From Candidatus Poribacteria bacterium (GTDB taxonomy: Bacteria > Poribacteria > WGA-4E > DTYX01), in contig DTYX01000210.1 of the NCBI GenBank assembly GCA_012961655.1, forward strand, positions 1-17,118: a stretch of 17,118 nt of DNA, read 5' to 3'. Position 1 is the first letter of the stretch, and every line of letters begins with the position of its first letter. A program made the translations under genes and the position numbers. The notes below the pieces were generated by a model that saw only the letters and a program-made list of their open reading frames with translations, made no database searches and was not told where the DNA came from. Positions 6,191-13,469 of the stretch are shown piece by piece.

Positions 6191-9100
6191 TTACTTTCCA
6201 GTCACAATATATTGTCGAGCGCCTTCGAGGCACGTCAGCCAATATTTGCCATTTTTCACCTCTAATGCCACTATTCCCAGAGAATTTCCCTCAGGGTCAT
6301 AAGCTGTGCAGACGGGTTTGGAAAAATCACAACGGAACCCAATTTGTTCATTGCCTTCGATGTCGATAATTTCCAACTGTTTCGGTTCTTTTGAAAATTT
6401 CATCGCTACTGCGCCCGATGTCGCGAGCCATTCGCTCTCCGCGTCGTTGCTGCGTCCGTCAAGGTAAGCGTATTCTGGTGAAATCACCTTGTCAACGCGA
6501 TGTCCGTTGACCAGCATGGATGTTGCGATAAAACCGTCCTTGTCGCAGGCGAAAAAACCGTTCGGCGGCAGAATGACATACTCTACTGACGGCAGAGTGA
6601 CATCCTTTAAAATGCTTCTCAATTTCTGCATCGCCCTGTGATGGTGTACTTTCACGCTTCCCTCCGTCATTCCCAATTTTTCCGCTATCTCTCTCATCCG
6701 CAGTCCCTGATAGTGGTATAGTGTAAATACCTCTCTCTGTTTGGGCGACAGTTGTTCTATGGCTTCACCGATTATTCTCTCAAGTTCGGGGTTTTTGGGA
6801 ATGCGCCAGTTATCGGCAGTTGGACCAGTCGGATAGTTGACGAACAATTCCAGTCCGTTTTCATAGACCACGTGCAGGCGAGATTTTTCGATGGCATTCG
6901 TCGCCAACGCTTGCGAAACCGTCAGCCATTTGCCATCTGTATTGGCATATTCGATTTTCGTCGGTCTCTGCATGGCGTAACGTTTGGCGACCTGTTGAAT
7001 GAGATAGTACGACCGGCATGTCAACCGTATGCCGTGGCTCTCTTCCACCAACCAGCCGATATGCCCATACGCCAATGTCGCAACGATGAACCGGTCTATT
7101 GAGCTTTCAATTCGTTCAGGCGCGTTCCAGCCTTCTTTTTTGAAAAACCCAGCCGTCCACGGCATGCCGATGTCGCACTCTAACGGATGGATTTTCATGA
7201 GGTCAAACGCCACGTTGAGCGGATTTTCGGACAAATCGACGTTGGTATACGCCAATCCGTAGTTGCCCGATGCCAATCCCGCGTACAGCCACTGATATGT
7301 GCCTTCGGAGAAAATCGGGCCGTCGTAGACTTTCTGGTCGTTGAGCAGAATTTCGCCGTAGGCGTAGAACGTCGCCGCGAAAGTACCAGCGCCAGGGACG
7401 CGGGCGTCGTAATCGCAATATCGCCAAGGGGCGACCGCTGTGTGGACGTCGGTGTACGCCGAATTGGAATCGTACTTCTGTTTGATAATCGGCGCGAGCT
7501 TCGCGTCCCATTCGACGGCGCGCGAGGGTTTCAGCGCGTAGCACCGCGCCCAGGCATGCCGCCAGTCGTTTTCGGGGGTGCGTTGCACGCCGTCTTCGTC
7601 CCAATGTTCGTTCACCGGCGCATAGTCGCAGTAGTTCGTGTAAAGCCCTGAACGCCAACCGAGCGATTTTTGCGCCGCGACATATCGCTGCAAAGCTTCA
7701 TCGCCGCCCTTCTTCGGAGCGGCTTTCGTTCGCAGCGTAAAACTCTCGCCGCCATCCCGCCAGGCGATTTCGTGGTTGCACTGAATCAACTTGTCAATTC
7801 CGTAGGAACGCAGCATTTTCGAGCGTTCGTGTTCTTTTTCGTAATCCGATGGCCCCCAGCTTTCCTGCCAGAGATAATTCCCAGCTTCCTTTCCCCAGGG
7901 GCTGGGCGGGTTGGCAATCGTCGGCAGCGTCTCCTCGAAGATGGGCGAAATAGTCAGAAATATCCGCTCAAACAGGTCATTCCGCGTTCCGTCGGTTTTC
8001 GGCAGATACTTCACGCCGCCGTTGATTTTGGCGGAGTCTTCCTTTTCCCACTCCTCCGAATAAAGTTCAGAGCCGTTGGAACGATACCAATCGACCCAGA
8101 CGGATGCAAATAGCGGGCGTTTATCAGCGCTCATCATCAGCACACGCGGGTTAGAACTGCCGTAGGTGAGGTAGGGAATTGTAATCAAGCGCGGATTTGC
8201 GACTTCGCCTATATGTCCGAGGGACAACTCCGTCGCCGAACCGCCGCGGCATAATACATCCAAAATGAGCGATTTCTGCTTGATGCTCAAGTGATATTCG
8301 ACGCGGGCAGTTTCATCGCCCTCTCTGCAAGCAAAAATCGCGGTGACTGTATCATCGTGTAATTGGGCGGATTCTAGTTTCCCGATTCCATAATCGTCCG
8401 CAAACCTCACGCCTCCATCCATCAGCGGCTTCGCTACTTGCTTGCCGTTGACGAAAGCTGTAATTTCGCTGAGATTGCCCTTCTGCGGTTTATAGACGTA
8501 ACAAATTCCGTCTTCGCCGCTGTAGCGAAAGGTAAATTCGCCTTCTCTTTCGCTTTCGACAGTATTGGTGAATTCACACTCAAAATTTTCCGGCAGGATG
8601 GTCTCCTCGCGGGTGGGAAACGGCAGCGCGCCTTCGCCGGTTCCGTTTAAACCGTGGCTTTGTCCGGGGAACGGCTTAATATTGCGGGCGGGACGCGGTT
8701 CAAAGGTCAACGGCTTCAGTTCTTCGGTGTAAAACGCAAATGAATCAAAATATAGAGTTCGTTTCTCCGAATTCGCGCCGCCTAAGATTTCCAAGCCCGT
8801 AAAGGCGCAGGGAAATTTTATCTCATCCAGCATCGCCTTGTCGATGCGTTTATGAACGAGCCACCATTCCCTCCAGCGCACATGCGTCAACGGAATGCGA
8901 AAACCACGGCCGTCCGAATCCTGAAGGTGTACAGCCAAATTAACTTGGGGCGTCGATTGGTCGGGCTGCCACGCCCAATTATTGCCGTAGCACCAGAGGT
9001 TCACGCAATCAAACGAATTTTCAATCGGAATTGGCTTCTGCGGTTGTAATAAAATTTTGCTATCAGCGGATTTGCCCGTGTACGTCAGCTTGCCGACGTA

Positions 9101-9367
9101 TTGTCCCCACATCTGTTGTTCGCGGCTGCGCGCAAAAGTTGCATTAGCGCCCGCGTAAGTAGCCACCGTCCAGCCGCTTAAATCTTCAAAATCCACCAAC
9201 GGCGGACGTTCTTCTGTCCGATTTGCCCAGACCATCTCATACGGACGCTCACCGACGAGCGCACCCGGCGGAACGTCATTTTGGGCGGGGGTAATTTGCT
9301 CCGGTTCATCTGTCTCAGTTGCCAGACAAAACGGGGCGTTGATTAAGAAAGATATAGCGCAAATCAT
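6191..9367 (-). CDS. Secreted glycosidase-like protein with an inserted sigma-70 region 4 module
   Basis: This is a 1058-residue protein with a short hydrophobic N-terminal signal (about 1-17) that lacks basic residues. An in-frame TGA directly before the ATG, and GGAGG six nt upstream, fix the start at 9367. Residues about 50-230 look like a carbohydrate-binding beta-sandwich (PLVDFEDLSGW, YFDSFAFY). About 250-470 is a beta-rich linker domain and about 480-800 a probable TIM barrel rich in W, Y and D. Within it, YTDVHT (D640) and FSEG (E688) are candidate nucleophile and acid/base residues, spaced as in retaining clan-type glycosidases and loosely recalling GH101; this is inference. No CAZy family was recognised. 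The C-terminal beta domain (about 800-1058) is interrupted at residues 857-922 by a complete sigma-70 region 4 helix-turn-helix. The frame continues through both junctions. It is divergent from the peptidase gene at 9528, with a palindromic operator candidate between them. Confidence 0.8.
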   Translation of the reverse strand: MICAISFLINAPFCLATETDEPEQITPAQNDVPPGALVGERPYEMVWANRTEERPPLVDFEDLSGWTVATYAGANATFARSREQQMWGQYVGKLTYTGKSADSKILLQPQKPIPIENSFDCVNLWCYGNNWAWQPDQSTPQVNLAVHLQDSDGRGFRIPLTHVRWREWWLVHKRIDKAMLDEIKFPCAFTGLEILGGANSEKRTLYFDSFAFYTEELKPLTFEPRPARNIKPFPGQSHGLNGTGEGALPFPTREETILPENFECEFTNTVESEREGEFTFRYSGEDGICYVYKPQKGNLSEITAFVNGKQVAKPLMDGGVRFADDYGIGKLESAQLHDDTVTAIFACREGDETARVEYHLSIKQKSLILDVLCRGGSATELSLGHIGEVANPRLITIPYLTYGSSNPRVLMMSADKRPLFASVWVDWYRSNGSELYSEEWEKEDSAKINGGVKYLPKTDGTRNDLFERIFLTISPIFEETLPTIANPPSPWGKEAGNYLWQESWGPSDYEKEHERSKMLRSYGIDKLIQCNHEIAWRDGGESFTLRTKAAPKKGGDEALQRYVAAQKSLGWRSGLYTNYCDYAPVNEHWDEDGVQRTPENDWRHAWARCYALKPSRAVEWDAKLAPIIKQKYDSNSAYTDVHTAVAPWRYCDYDARVPGAGTFAATFYAYGEILLNDQKVYDGPIFSEGTYQWLYAGLASGNYGLAYTNVDLSENPLNVAFDLMKIHPLECDIGMPWTAGFFKKEGWNAPERIESSIDRFIVATLAYGHIGWLVEESHGIRLTCRSYYLIQQVAKRYAMQRPTKIEYANTDGKWLTVSQALATNAIEKSRLHVVYENGLELFVNYPTGPTADNWRIPKNPELERIIGEAIEQLSPKQREVFTLYHYQGLRMREIAEKLGMTEGSVKVHHHRAMQKLRSILKDVTLPSVEYVILPPNGFFACDKDGFIATSMLVNGHRVDKVISPEYAYLDGRSNDAESEWLATSGAVAMKFSKEPKQLEIIDIEGNEQIGFRCDFSKPVCTAYDPEGNSLGIVALEVKNGKYWLTCLEGARQYIVTGK
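6602..6799 (-). other. In-frame insertion encoding a sigma-70 region 4 (ECF-type) domain
   Basis: Residues 857-922 of the gene at 6191-9367 match the C-terminal module of ECF sigma factors. Landmarks are NPELE, then AIEQLSPKQREVFTL, the -35-binding helix-turn-helix MREIAEKLGMTEGSVK, and VHHHRAMQKLRSIL. The flanking residues (NWRI before, VTLPSVEYVILPPNGFF after) join naturally as one beta-sandwich segment if the module is removed. Five of six arginine codons inside are AGA/AGG, while the four arginine codons downstream are all CGN. Region 2 of a sigma factor is absent, so this is not a sigma factor gene. In a secreted protein it cannot contact RNA polymerase, so it is either fortuitously tolerated or the protein has an unexpected location. 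Confidence 0.85.
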
Positions 9368-9389
9368 TCATGACCTCCTATTTTGGGAG

Positions 9390-9410
9390 TGCAATGACTC
9401 AGTTATTGCA
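9390..9410. promoter_or_regulatory. 21-bp near-perfect palindrome, operator candidate
   Basis: TGCAATGACT (9390-9399) and AGTTATTGCA (9401-9410) are inverted arms around a central C at 9400, with one mismatched pair. Odd-length palindromes of about 20 bp are typical binding sites of dimeric bacterial repressors or activators. It lies in the divergent gap, 14 bp upstream of the -35 box for the gene at 9528 and about 23 bp from the minus-strand start at 9367. One regulator could therefore control both genes. The regulator is not encoded in the window. Confidence 0.55.
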
Positions 9411-9424
9411 AAAATAATTTATTC

Positions 9425-9453
9425 TTGATTTTCAACTTAAAATATATCATAAT
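9425..9453 (+). promoter_or_regulatory. Promoter for the M28-like peptidase
   Basis: TTGATT (9425-9430), a 17-nt spacer and CATAAT (9448-9453) make a good sigma-70-like promoter. Transcription would start near 9460. This argues against translation from the ATG at 9459 and for the ATG at 9528, which has the best ribosome-binding site. Confidence 0.5.
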
Positions 9454-9527
9454 TAACGGTGAAAAACAATAAGTTGTTTTGTAACTACATGAGGCGAGAT
9501 ATCATGATTGACAAAACGGAGGAACTT

Positions 9528-11489
9528 ATGTTCAAAAAAATCATGGAAGAGATCGAACAAGAGTTCAGCGGAGCGAAAGCGATAGAATATACCAAAGGCG
9601 TATGGAACAATGACCGGTGGTTTACTTTTCCGAAAATTTTGGCTGGCGCGCAGTATTGCGTGGATGTGATGCGGGGCAATGGACTTACTGCGGTTGAGTT
9701 GATTAAACAACCGGCTGATGGAGAGACACTTTTTGGAAATTGGATGTCGCCGTTGGCGTGGGATGTGGTGGAAGCGACGTTGGAAATCGTCGAGCCGAAA
9801 GAACACGCGCAAGTTCTCGCGAATCGTCAAGAAATGCCGTGTGCGGTTGTCATGTGGAGCGCGCCCACACCCAAAGAAGGCGTCGAAGCGGAAGTTTTAC
9901 CCCTCGAACAAGGCACGCTGGAGGAAGTGGAAAAACTGGATGTCGCGGGCAAAATGTTGTTGACCGATAAGCAGCCGCGAAGCATTAAAGTCGCCGCCGC
10001 TCAGAACGGCGCCGCGGGTATCATCTCTTTTTATTTGACACATCCAGATGATTTGCCGGATGCGACGATGTGGATTAACGGGTGGAGCGATTTGCCCGGC
10101 GGGTGGATGCTGACGAAAAAGGATACGCATCTCGTCGGGTTCAGCATTCCCCCCGCCAAAGGCAGGATGTTGCGGGACATCATCAAAAACAGCAGTAAGC
10201 TCATCGTTCGCGCGAAAGTGGTTAGCCGATTTTATGACGGCATTCTGCCCGGCGCAACGGGTATCATCGAAGGTACAAACGGACACGAAGAGGTGATGGT
10301 GCTCGGACACAACGGCGAACAAGGCGCGAACGACAACGCCTCTGGGTGCGGCGCCATGTTGGAAATCGGCAGATGTCTCAATCATCTCATCAATTCCGGC
10401 AAATTACCGCGCCCCAAACGCAGCATCCGCATCCTGATGTGCGCCGAGTGCTACGGAACCTTGGGCTATGTGACAGCGAACATGGAACGAATGAAAAACA
10501 CCGTCGCCTGCGTCAATCTGGACACCGTCGCCGGCGCGCCTTACGCAATCGACGCCCCTTTACAATTTGTGCCCAATCCGCATTCCAATATGTCCTACAC
10601 CGATGTGTTGGCGGAGAAGATTCTCGAAGCGGCGTCATCAAAGAATCATAACTTCGTATATAGAACGCTTAAAAACTTTTCGATGATAGATAATCTGATG
10701 GCAGACCCGATGGTCGGCTCGCCAGCGCATTCGTTCTACGAAATCGGCAAATATTGGCACACCTCCGCCGATGCGCCGGAAATCCTCGATGAGAATACCA
10801 TCAAAAGTTCGGGACTTCTCGCCGCAACTTATCTCTACTTTATCGCCAACGCCGGATACAAGGAAGCGCAATGGTTGGCGCACGAAGTAGCTGCCAAAGG
10901 CAAAGGGCGAATAACGGATGAAGTTCAAGCTCAGATTACGCGCCTTTTTACAACGGACATCAGTTCGGATGAATCGCTATCCAAATTAAAAATAGAGGGA
11001 AAAAAGCGAATCAATTATCTGCTTGAACGGCAAATCGAAGCGGTGCATTCTGTGAAGCGATTACTATCTGAGGCTGAGATAAGTCAAATCAGCGACGCGC
11101 TCGATGAACTTTCCGAACAGCTCAACCAAACCGCAATAGATGAAACACATCGGTTTGAATTTGCGCTTGATGAATATGCAAAAACACACAATCTGACACT
11201 GCGAGAAATCAAAGAGGAATCGACTGAGACGGAACGTAAAGCGGCGCAAATGATTCCGAAACGCAAATTCATCGGCACGGTTACTTACGACGATTTACCC
11301 GATGAATTGAGATTGAAAAAATCCAGCCCTCGCTGGTGGGGTGAATTGGGATGCGCCCTATACTGGTGTGATGGGAAGAGAAATCTGTTGGAAATTATGA
11401 ATTTAGTCAACCTTGAACTCGGAAACTTAAACGCCGATTTAGTCTCAGAATTTGAGTTCCTTGCGGAACATGGTTATGTTTCGTTTTAA
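9528..11489 (+). CDS. M28-type zinc aminopeptidase-like protein with PA insert and C-terminal winged helix
   Basis: A 653-residue protein of the M28/DUF4910-like peptidase group, probably cytoplasmic because no signal peptide is seen. The ATG at 9528 is chosen because GGAGG (9518-9522) sits five nt upstream; in-frame ATGs at 9459 and 9504 are less likely. A PA-like domain (about 85-230) contains KVAAAQNGAAGIISFYL. The metal-binding scaffold follows: H261 and D269 in GHNGEQGANDNASG, E307 in CAECYGTLGY, D332 in VNLDTVAG and H411 in YWHTSAD. Family enzymes usually carry E-E at the third site; here it is E307-C308, so the second zinc ligand would be Cys. A helical linker (about 460-570) and a winged-helix-like C-terminus (about 580-653) complete it. 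Substrate is unknown. It is divergent from the glycosidase-like gene and overlaps the amidohydrolase gene tail to tail. Confidence 0.85.
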   Translation: MFKKIMEEIEQEFSGAKAIEYTKGVWNNDRWFTFPKILAGAQYCVDVMRGNGLTAVELIKQPADGETLFGNWMSPLAWDVVEATLEIVEPKEHAQVLANRQEMPCAVVMWSAPTPKEGVEAEVLPLEQGTLEEVEKLDVAGKMLLTDKQPRSIKVAAAQNGAAGIISFYLTHPDDLPDATMWINGWSDLPGGWMLTKKDTHLVGFSIPPAKGRMLRDIIKNSSKLIVRAKVVSRFYDGILPGATGIIEGTNGHEEVMVLGHNGEQGANDNASGCGAMLEIGRCLNHLINSGKLPRPKRSIRILMCAECYGTLGYVTANMERMKNTVACVNLDTVAGAPYAIDAPLQFVPNPHSNMSYTDVLAEKILEAASSKNHNFVYRTLKNFSMIDNLMADPMVGSPAHSFYEIGKYWHTSADAPEILDENTIKSSGLLAATYLYFIANAGYKEAQWLAHEVAAKGKGRITDEVQAQITRLFTTDISSDESLSKLKIEGKKRINYLLERQIEAVHSVKRLLSEAEISQISDALDELSEQLNQTAIDETHRFEFALDEYAKTHNLTLREIKEESTETERKAAQMIPKRKFIGTVTYDDLPDELRLKKSSPRWWGELGCALYWCDGKRNLLEIMNLVNLELGNLNADLVSEFEFLAEHGYVSF

Positions 11490-13267
11490 TCATCAAAATG
11501 ATGCATCGTTTGCTTAACGGAGTTTCCGTCTGTCAGTGACATAGACGAAATAAAATGATAACTATCTCGACCACCTACGAAAACGTCTATTTGTTCTGGC
11601 AGTTTTTGATTCATTAAAGCTTTGAGATTTTCTCCGAGGATTTTGCATTTATCGGCTTCAGGAATTTTGGCGTAAAAAATTGGCGCCAGCCCCCACGCGA
11701 TTGGCAGGTCAGTCAGGTCTGAGCCAAAGAGAATCCGGTCCGAGCCATAGATCTTCACAAACTGTTCAGTTTGTCCCCAACTTAGAAATGGACAGGTACA
11801 AATAAAGAGATTGTCAACCCTCTTCGTTACCTCACCATATTCTGCATTAGCATGACCAGTAAAGAAACATGCATTCGGGTAGGTTTTGCAAAGTCTTTCT
11901 ATCTGTTGGGGAGAACCCCAATGATGATTGAGAATGAACTGTCCGTGCTGATGGGCAAATTCGCAGGCGACATCAATCAACGGGCCTTCTGTTGGATAAC
12001 CGTGATAGGCGCTGATGAGTTTGATTCCCCGCATGCCCATCTCTAGCCCGCGTTCCATCTCCTTCCGCATGAGCCGCTCTCCGTGATTTGGATTGAGGAG
12101 GGTGAAACCGATAAAGCGGTCGGGATATTTTTTGACGACCGCCGCAACCACATCATTTCCGTAGGTTTCATCGCTGAAGATGCCTTCGAGGCTGAAAACA
12201 CAGCAGACCTGAATGCCAAACTTATCCATTTCACGGACTAAATCTTCCGCTATATTCTCCTCTCCCTTGAAGAAAGGCCTCACCCCCGACCTCTCTCCAG
12301 CTTGTGGAGAGGGGAGCAAGTGTGGGTGAACAACTACATGATGCGGAGTACACCAGCCTATGTGACCATGGCAATCGTAGAACTTCTCATCCTTTAAAGA
12401 CAGCCGCTCCCTGGCGGCACGGTGGAGTGAATCAATCGGTTCGGATAACGTGGCTTGGTCGTTCACGAACTTTATATTCTTGTTCCAGGAAAGCAGATTC
12501 CGCATATTACCACCTGCTATGAGAGAAAGCTCTTGCGGAGATATGTCGGAGTAGTTAAGCTGCATCATCGGTACGCCCGGATTCCGTTCAGGAAGTTGCG
12601 AGCCCCAGACAAGCCGTTCTGCTCCGAACTCTCCGCAGATGAATTCAATCCGACGATGAAGCCACCATGAGGATAAATCAAATTTTAAGTTCGGACACGC
12701 CTCCAATGCCGCGTAGCCTGCACGCTGACTTTTGTAAGTCCGATTCTCCGTAACTATCACTGGCAATTCAGGGAATTTGCGGCAGATTCTGACGACGTTT
12801 GACCAGTCAGTCAAATCAATTCTGCCCGGTTCACGCCAGTTGTTGGGGCATAAAAAGACGGGCACGCGCAATTCCTGTAATGCCTCGAGCAAATCATCCA
12901 CACCCCAATCGTCGAGACGTATGTCGAACTGACCATAGAAGAGAAATAACGCCCCGACGCCTAGTTCTTCCATCCGCGCTACAAGTTCCCGCGGTGGCGG
13001 TAATTCGCGGCTGTGAGTCATCAGACCCGCCCAGGCTGGATGAAGCCGGGGGTGATTTTTCGTCCGCTGTATAATCCTTTCATTGCCAGCCATCGGATTT
13101 GTCTCCCGCGATAGCACATCAATCACCAGAGCCTCGTGGATGCCGAAATGATTCATCTCTGCAAGGATTTCTTCGGTGGTCTCGGGTTGACCATCAGGCT
13201 TATGGACATGCCGTCCGATATAACAACACGCATCGAAATAGGTAATGTTATCAGATATATTAGACAT
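11486..13267 (-). CDS. Tandem amidohydrolase (Amidohydrolase_2 type), first domain degenerate
   Basis: This 593-residue protein contains two consecutive TIM-barrel amidohydrolase domains of the ACMSD/Amidohydrolase_2 kind, probably cytoplasmic. Domain 2 (about 292-575) has the metal-site residues: D298-C-H300-G-H302, a His in LNHHWG, a His in FFTGHA and the Asp of LFGSDLTDLP. Domain 1 (about 8-265) keeps the fold signature but has lost them: D12-A-C-C-Y replaces D-x-H-x-H, and WGSQ replaces the final G-S-D. Domain 1 is therefore probably a structural or regulatory pseudo-domain. The gene carries an in-frame palindromic repeat encoding residues about 314-336. The ATG at 13267 follows AGGAG at 6-nt spacing. 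Its stop codon overlaps that of the convergent peptidase gene at TTAA (11486-11489). The substrate is unknown; hydrolases and decarboxylases both occur in this family. Confidence 0.87.
   Translation of the reverse strand: MSNISDNITYFDACCYIGRHVHKPDGQPETTEEILAEMNHFGIHEALVIDVLSRETNPMAGNERIIQRTKNHPRLHPAWAGLMTHSRELPPPRELVARMEELGVGALFLFYGQFDIRLDDWGVDDLLEALQELRVPVFLCPNNWREPGRIDLTDWSNVVRICRKFPELPVIVTENRTYKSQRAGYAALEACPNLKFDLSSWWLHRRIEFICGEFGAERLVWGSQLPERNPGVPMMQLNYSDISPQELSLIAGGNMRNLLSWNKNIKFVNDQATLSEPIDSLHRAARERLSLKDEKFYDCHGHIGWCTPHHVVVHPHLLPSPQAGERSGVRPFFKGEENIAEDLVREMDKFGIQVCCVFSLEGIFSDETYGNDVVAAVVKKYPDRFIGFTLLNPNHGERLMRKEMERGLEMGMRGIKLISAYHGYPTEGPLIDVACEFAHQHGQFILNHHWGSPQQIERLCKTYPNACFFTGHANAEYGEVTKRVDNLFICTCPFLSWGQTEQFVKIYGSDRILFGSDLTDLPIAWGLAPIFYAKIPEADKCKILGENLKALMNQKLPEQIDVFVGGRDSYHFISSMSLTDGNSVKQTMHHFDD
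12260..12329. repeat. In-frame palindromic repeat element inside the amidohydrolase gene
   Basis: The segment has nested inverted repeats: outer TCACCC (12280-12285) with GGGTGA (12324-12329), and inner CCTCTCTCCA (12290-12299) with TGGAGAGGGG (12305-12314) around a 5-nt loop. A CTCTCCC-like start (12260-12266) precedes it. This composition is that of a widespread class of intergenic bacterial palindromes. Here it is translated without a stop as residues about 314-336 (LLPSPQAGERSGVRPFFKGE), a Pro/Gly-rich stretch foreign to an amidohydrolase. It falls in a loop just after the D-x-H-x-H strand of domain 2. Removing it would join VVHP to ENIAEDLV, the expected family sequence. Confidence 0.7.
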
Positions 13268-13406
13268 AATAAACTCCTACTGTATTGGTCCAAATGATAT
13301 TGCACCCTGCTCGTCTTGGAGGGTTCCCCTCCCAGAAAAGAAGAACGGGAGTTTAGAATACCATGTTTTATCGAATTCGTCAACAATAGTTTAGTTCAGT
13401 TTAAGT

Positions 13407-13435
13407 TTGACAATCTTTGGATATTCCTGTATACT
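13407..13435 (+). promoter_or_regulatory. Near-consensus sigma-70 promoter upstream of GH10
   Basis: TTGACA (13407-13412), exactly 17 nt, then TATACT (13430-13435) give 11 of 12 consensus matches. This is the best promoter in the window. Transcription would begin near 13442. An intrinsic terminator lies about 95 nt downstream (13536-13574) before the GH10 start at 13680. The promoter therefore either drives a short transcript or drives GH10 through a terminator that must be bypassed. Confidence 0.65.
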
Positions 13436-13469
13436 TATACCAACCACGTCGAAAACTACCAAAAAACTC

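Noticed and set aside
6602..6799. The sigma region 4 segment as a separate sigma factor gene.
   Set aside because: There is no region 2, no own start or ribosome-binding site and no stop; the frame runs continuously into the host protein on both sides.
6799..6810. A 12-bp identity (GAATGCGCCAGT) shared by the left border of the sigma-like insert and the right edge of the window (17075-17086).
   Set aside because: Twelve-base matches are expected several times by chance in 17 kb compared with itself on both strands, and the flanking sequences do not match.
7203..7658. A 151-codon arginine-rich frame on the minus strand and a 154-codon frame on the plus strand (7187-7651).
   Set aside because: Both are shadow frames within the G+C-richer part of the glycosidase-like gene. 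They have biased composition (Arg/Pro-rich), no ribosome-binding site and no family resemblance.
9459..9527. N-terminal extension of the peptidase from the ATG at 9459 (23 extra residues).
   Set aside because: The predicted transcription start is near 9460 and the ATG at 9528 has an ideal GGAGG. The extra residues do not form a signal peptide.
12260..12329. The palindromes here and at 13603-13659 as part of a CRISPR array.
   Set aside because: There are no regularly spaced identical repeats with unique spacers; each is a single palindromic element of different sequence.
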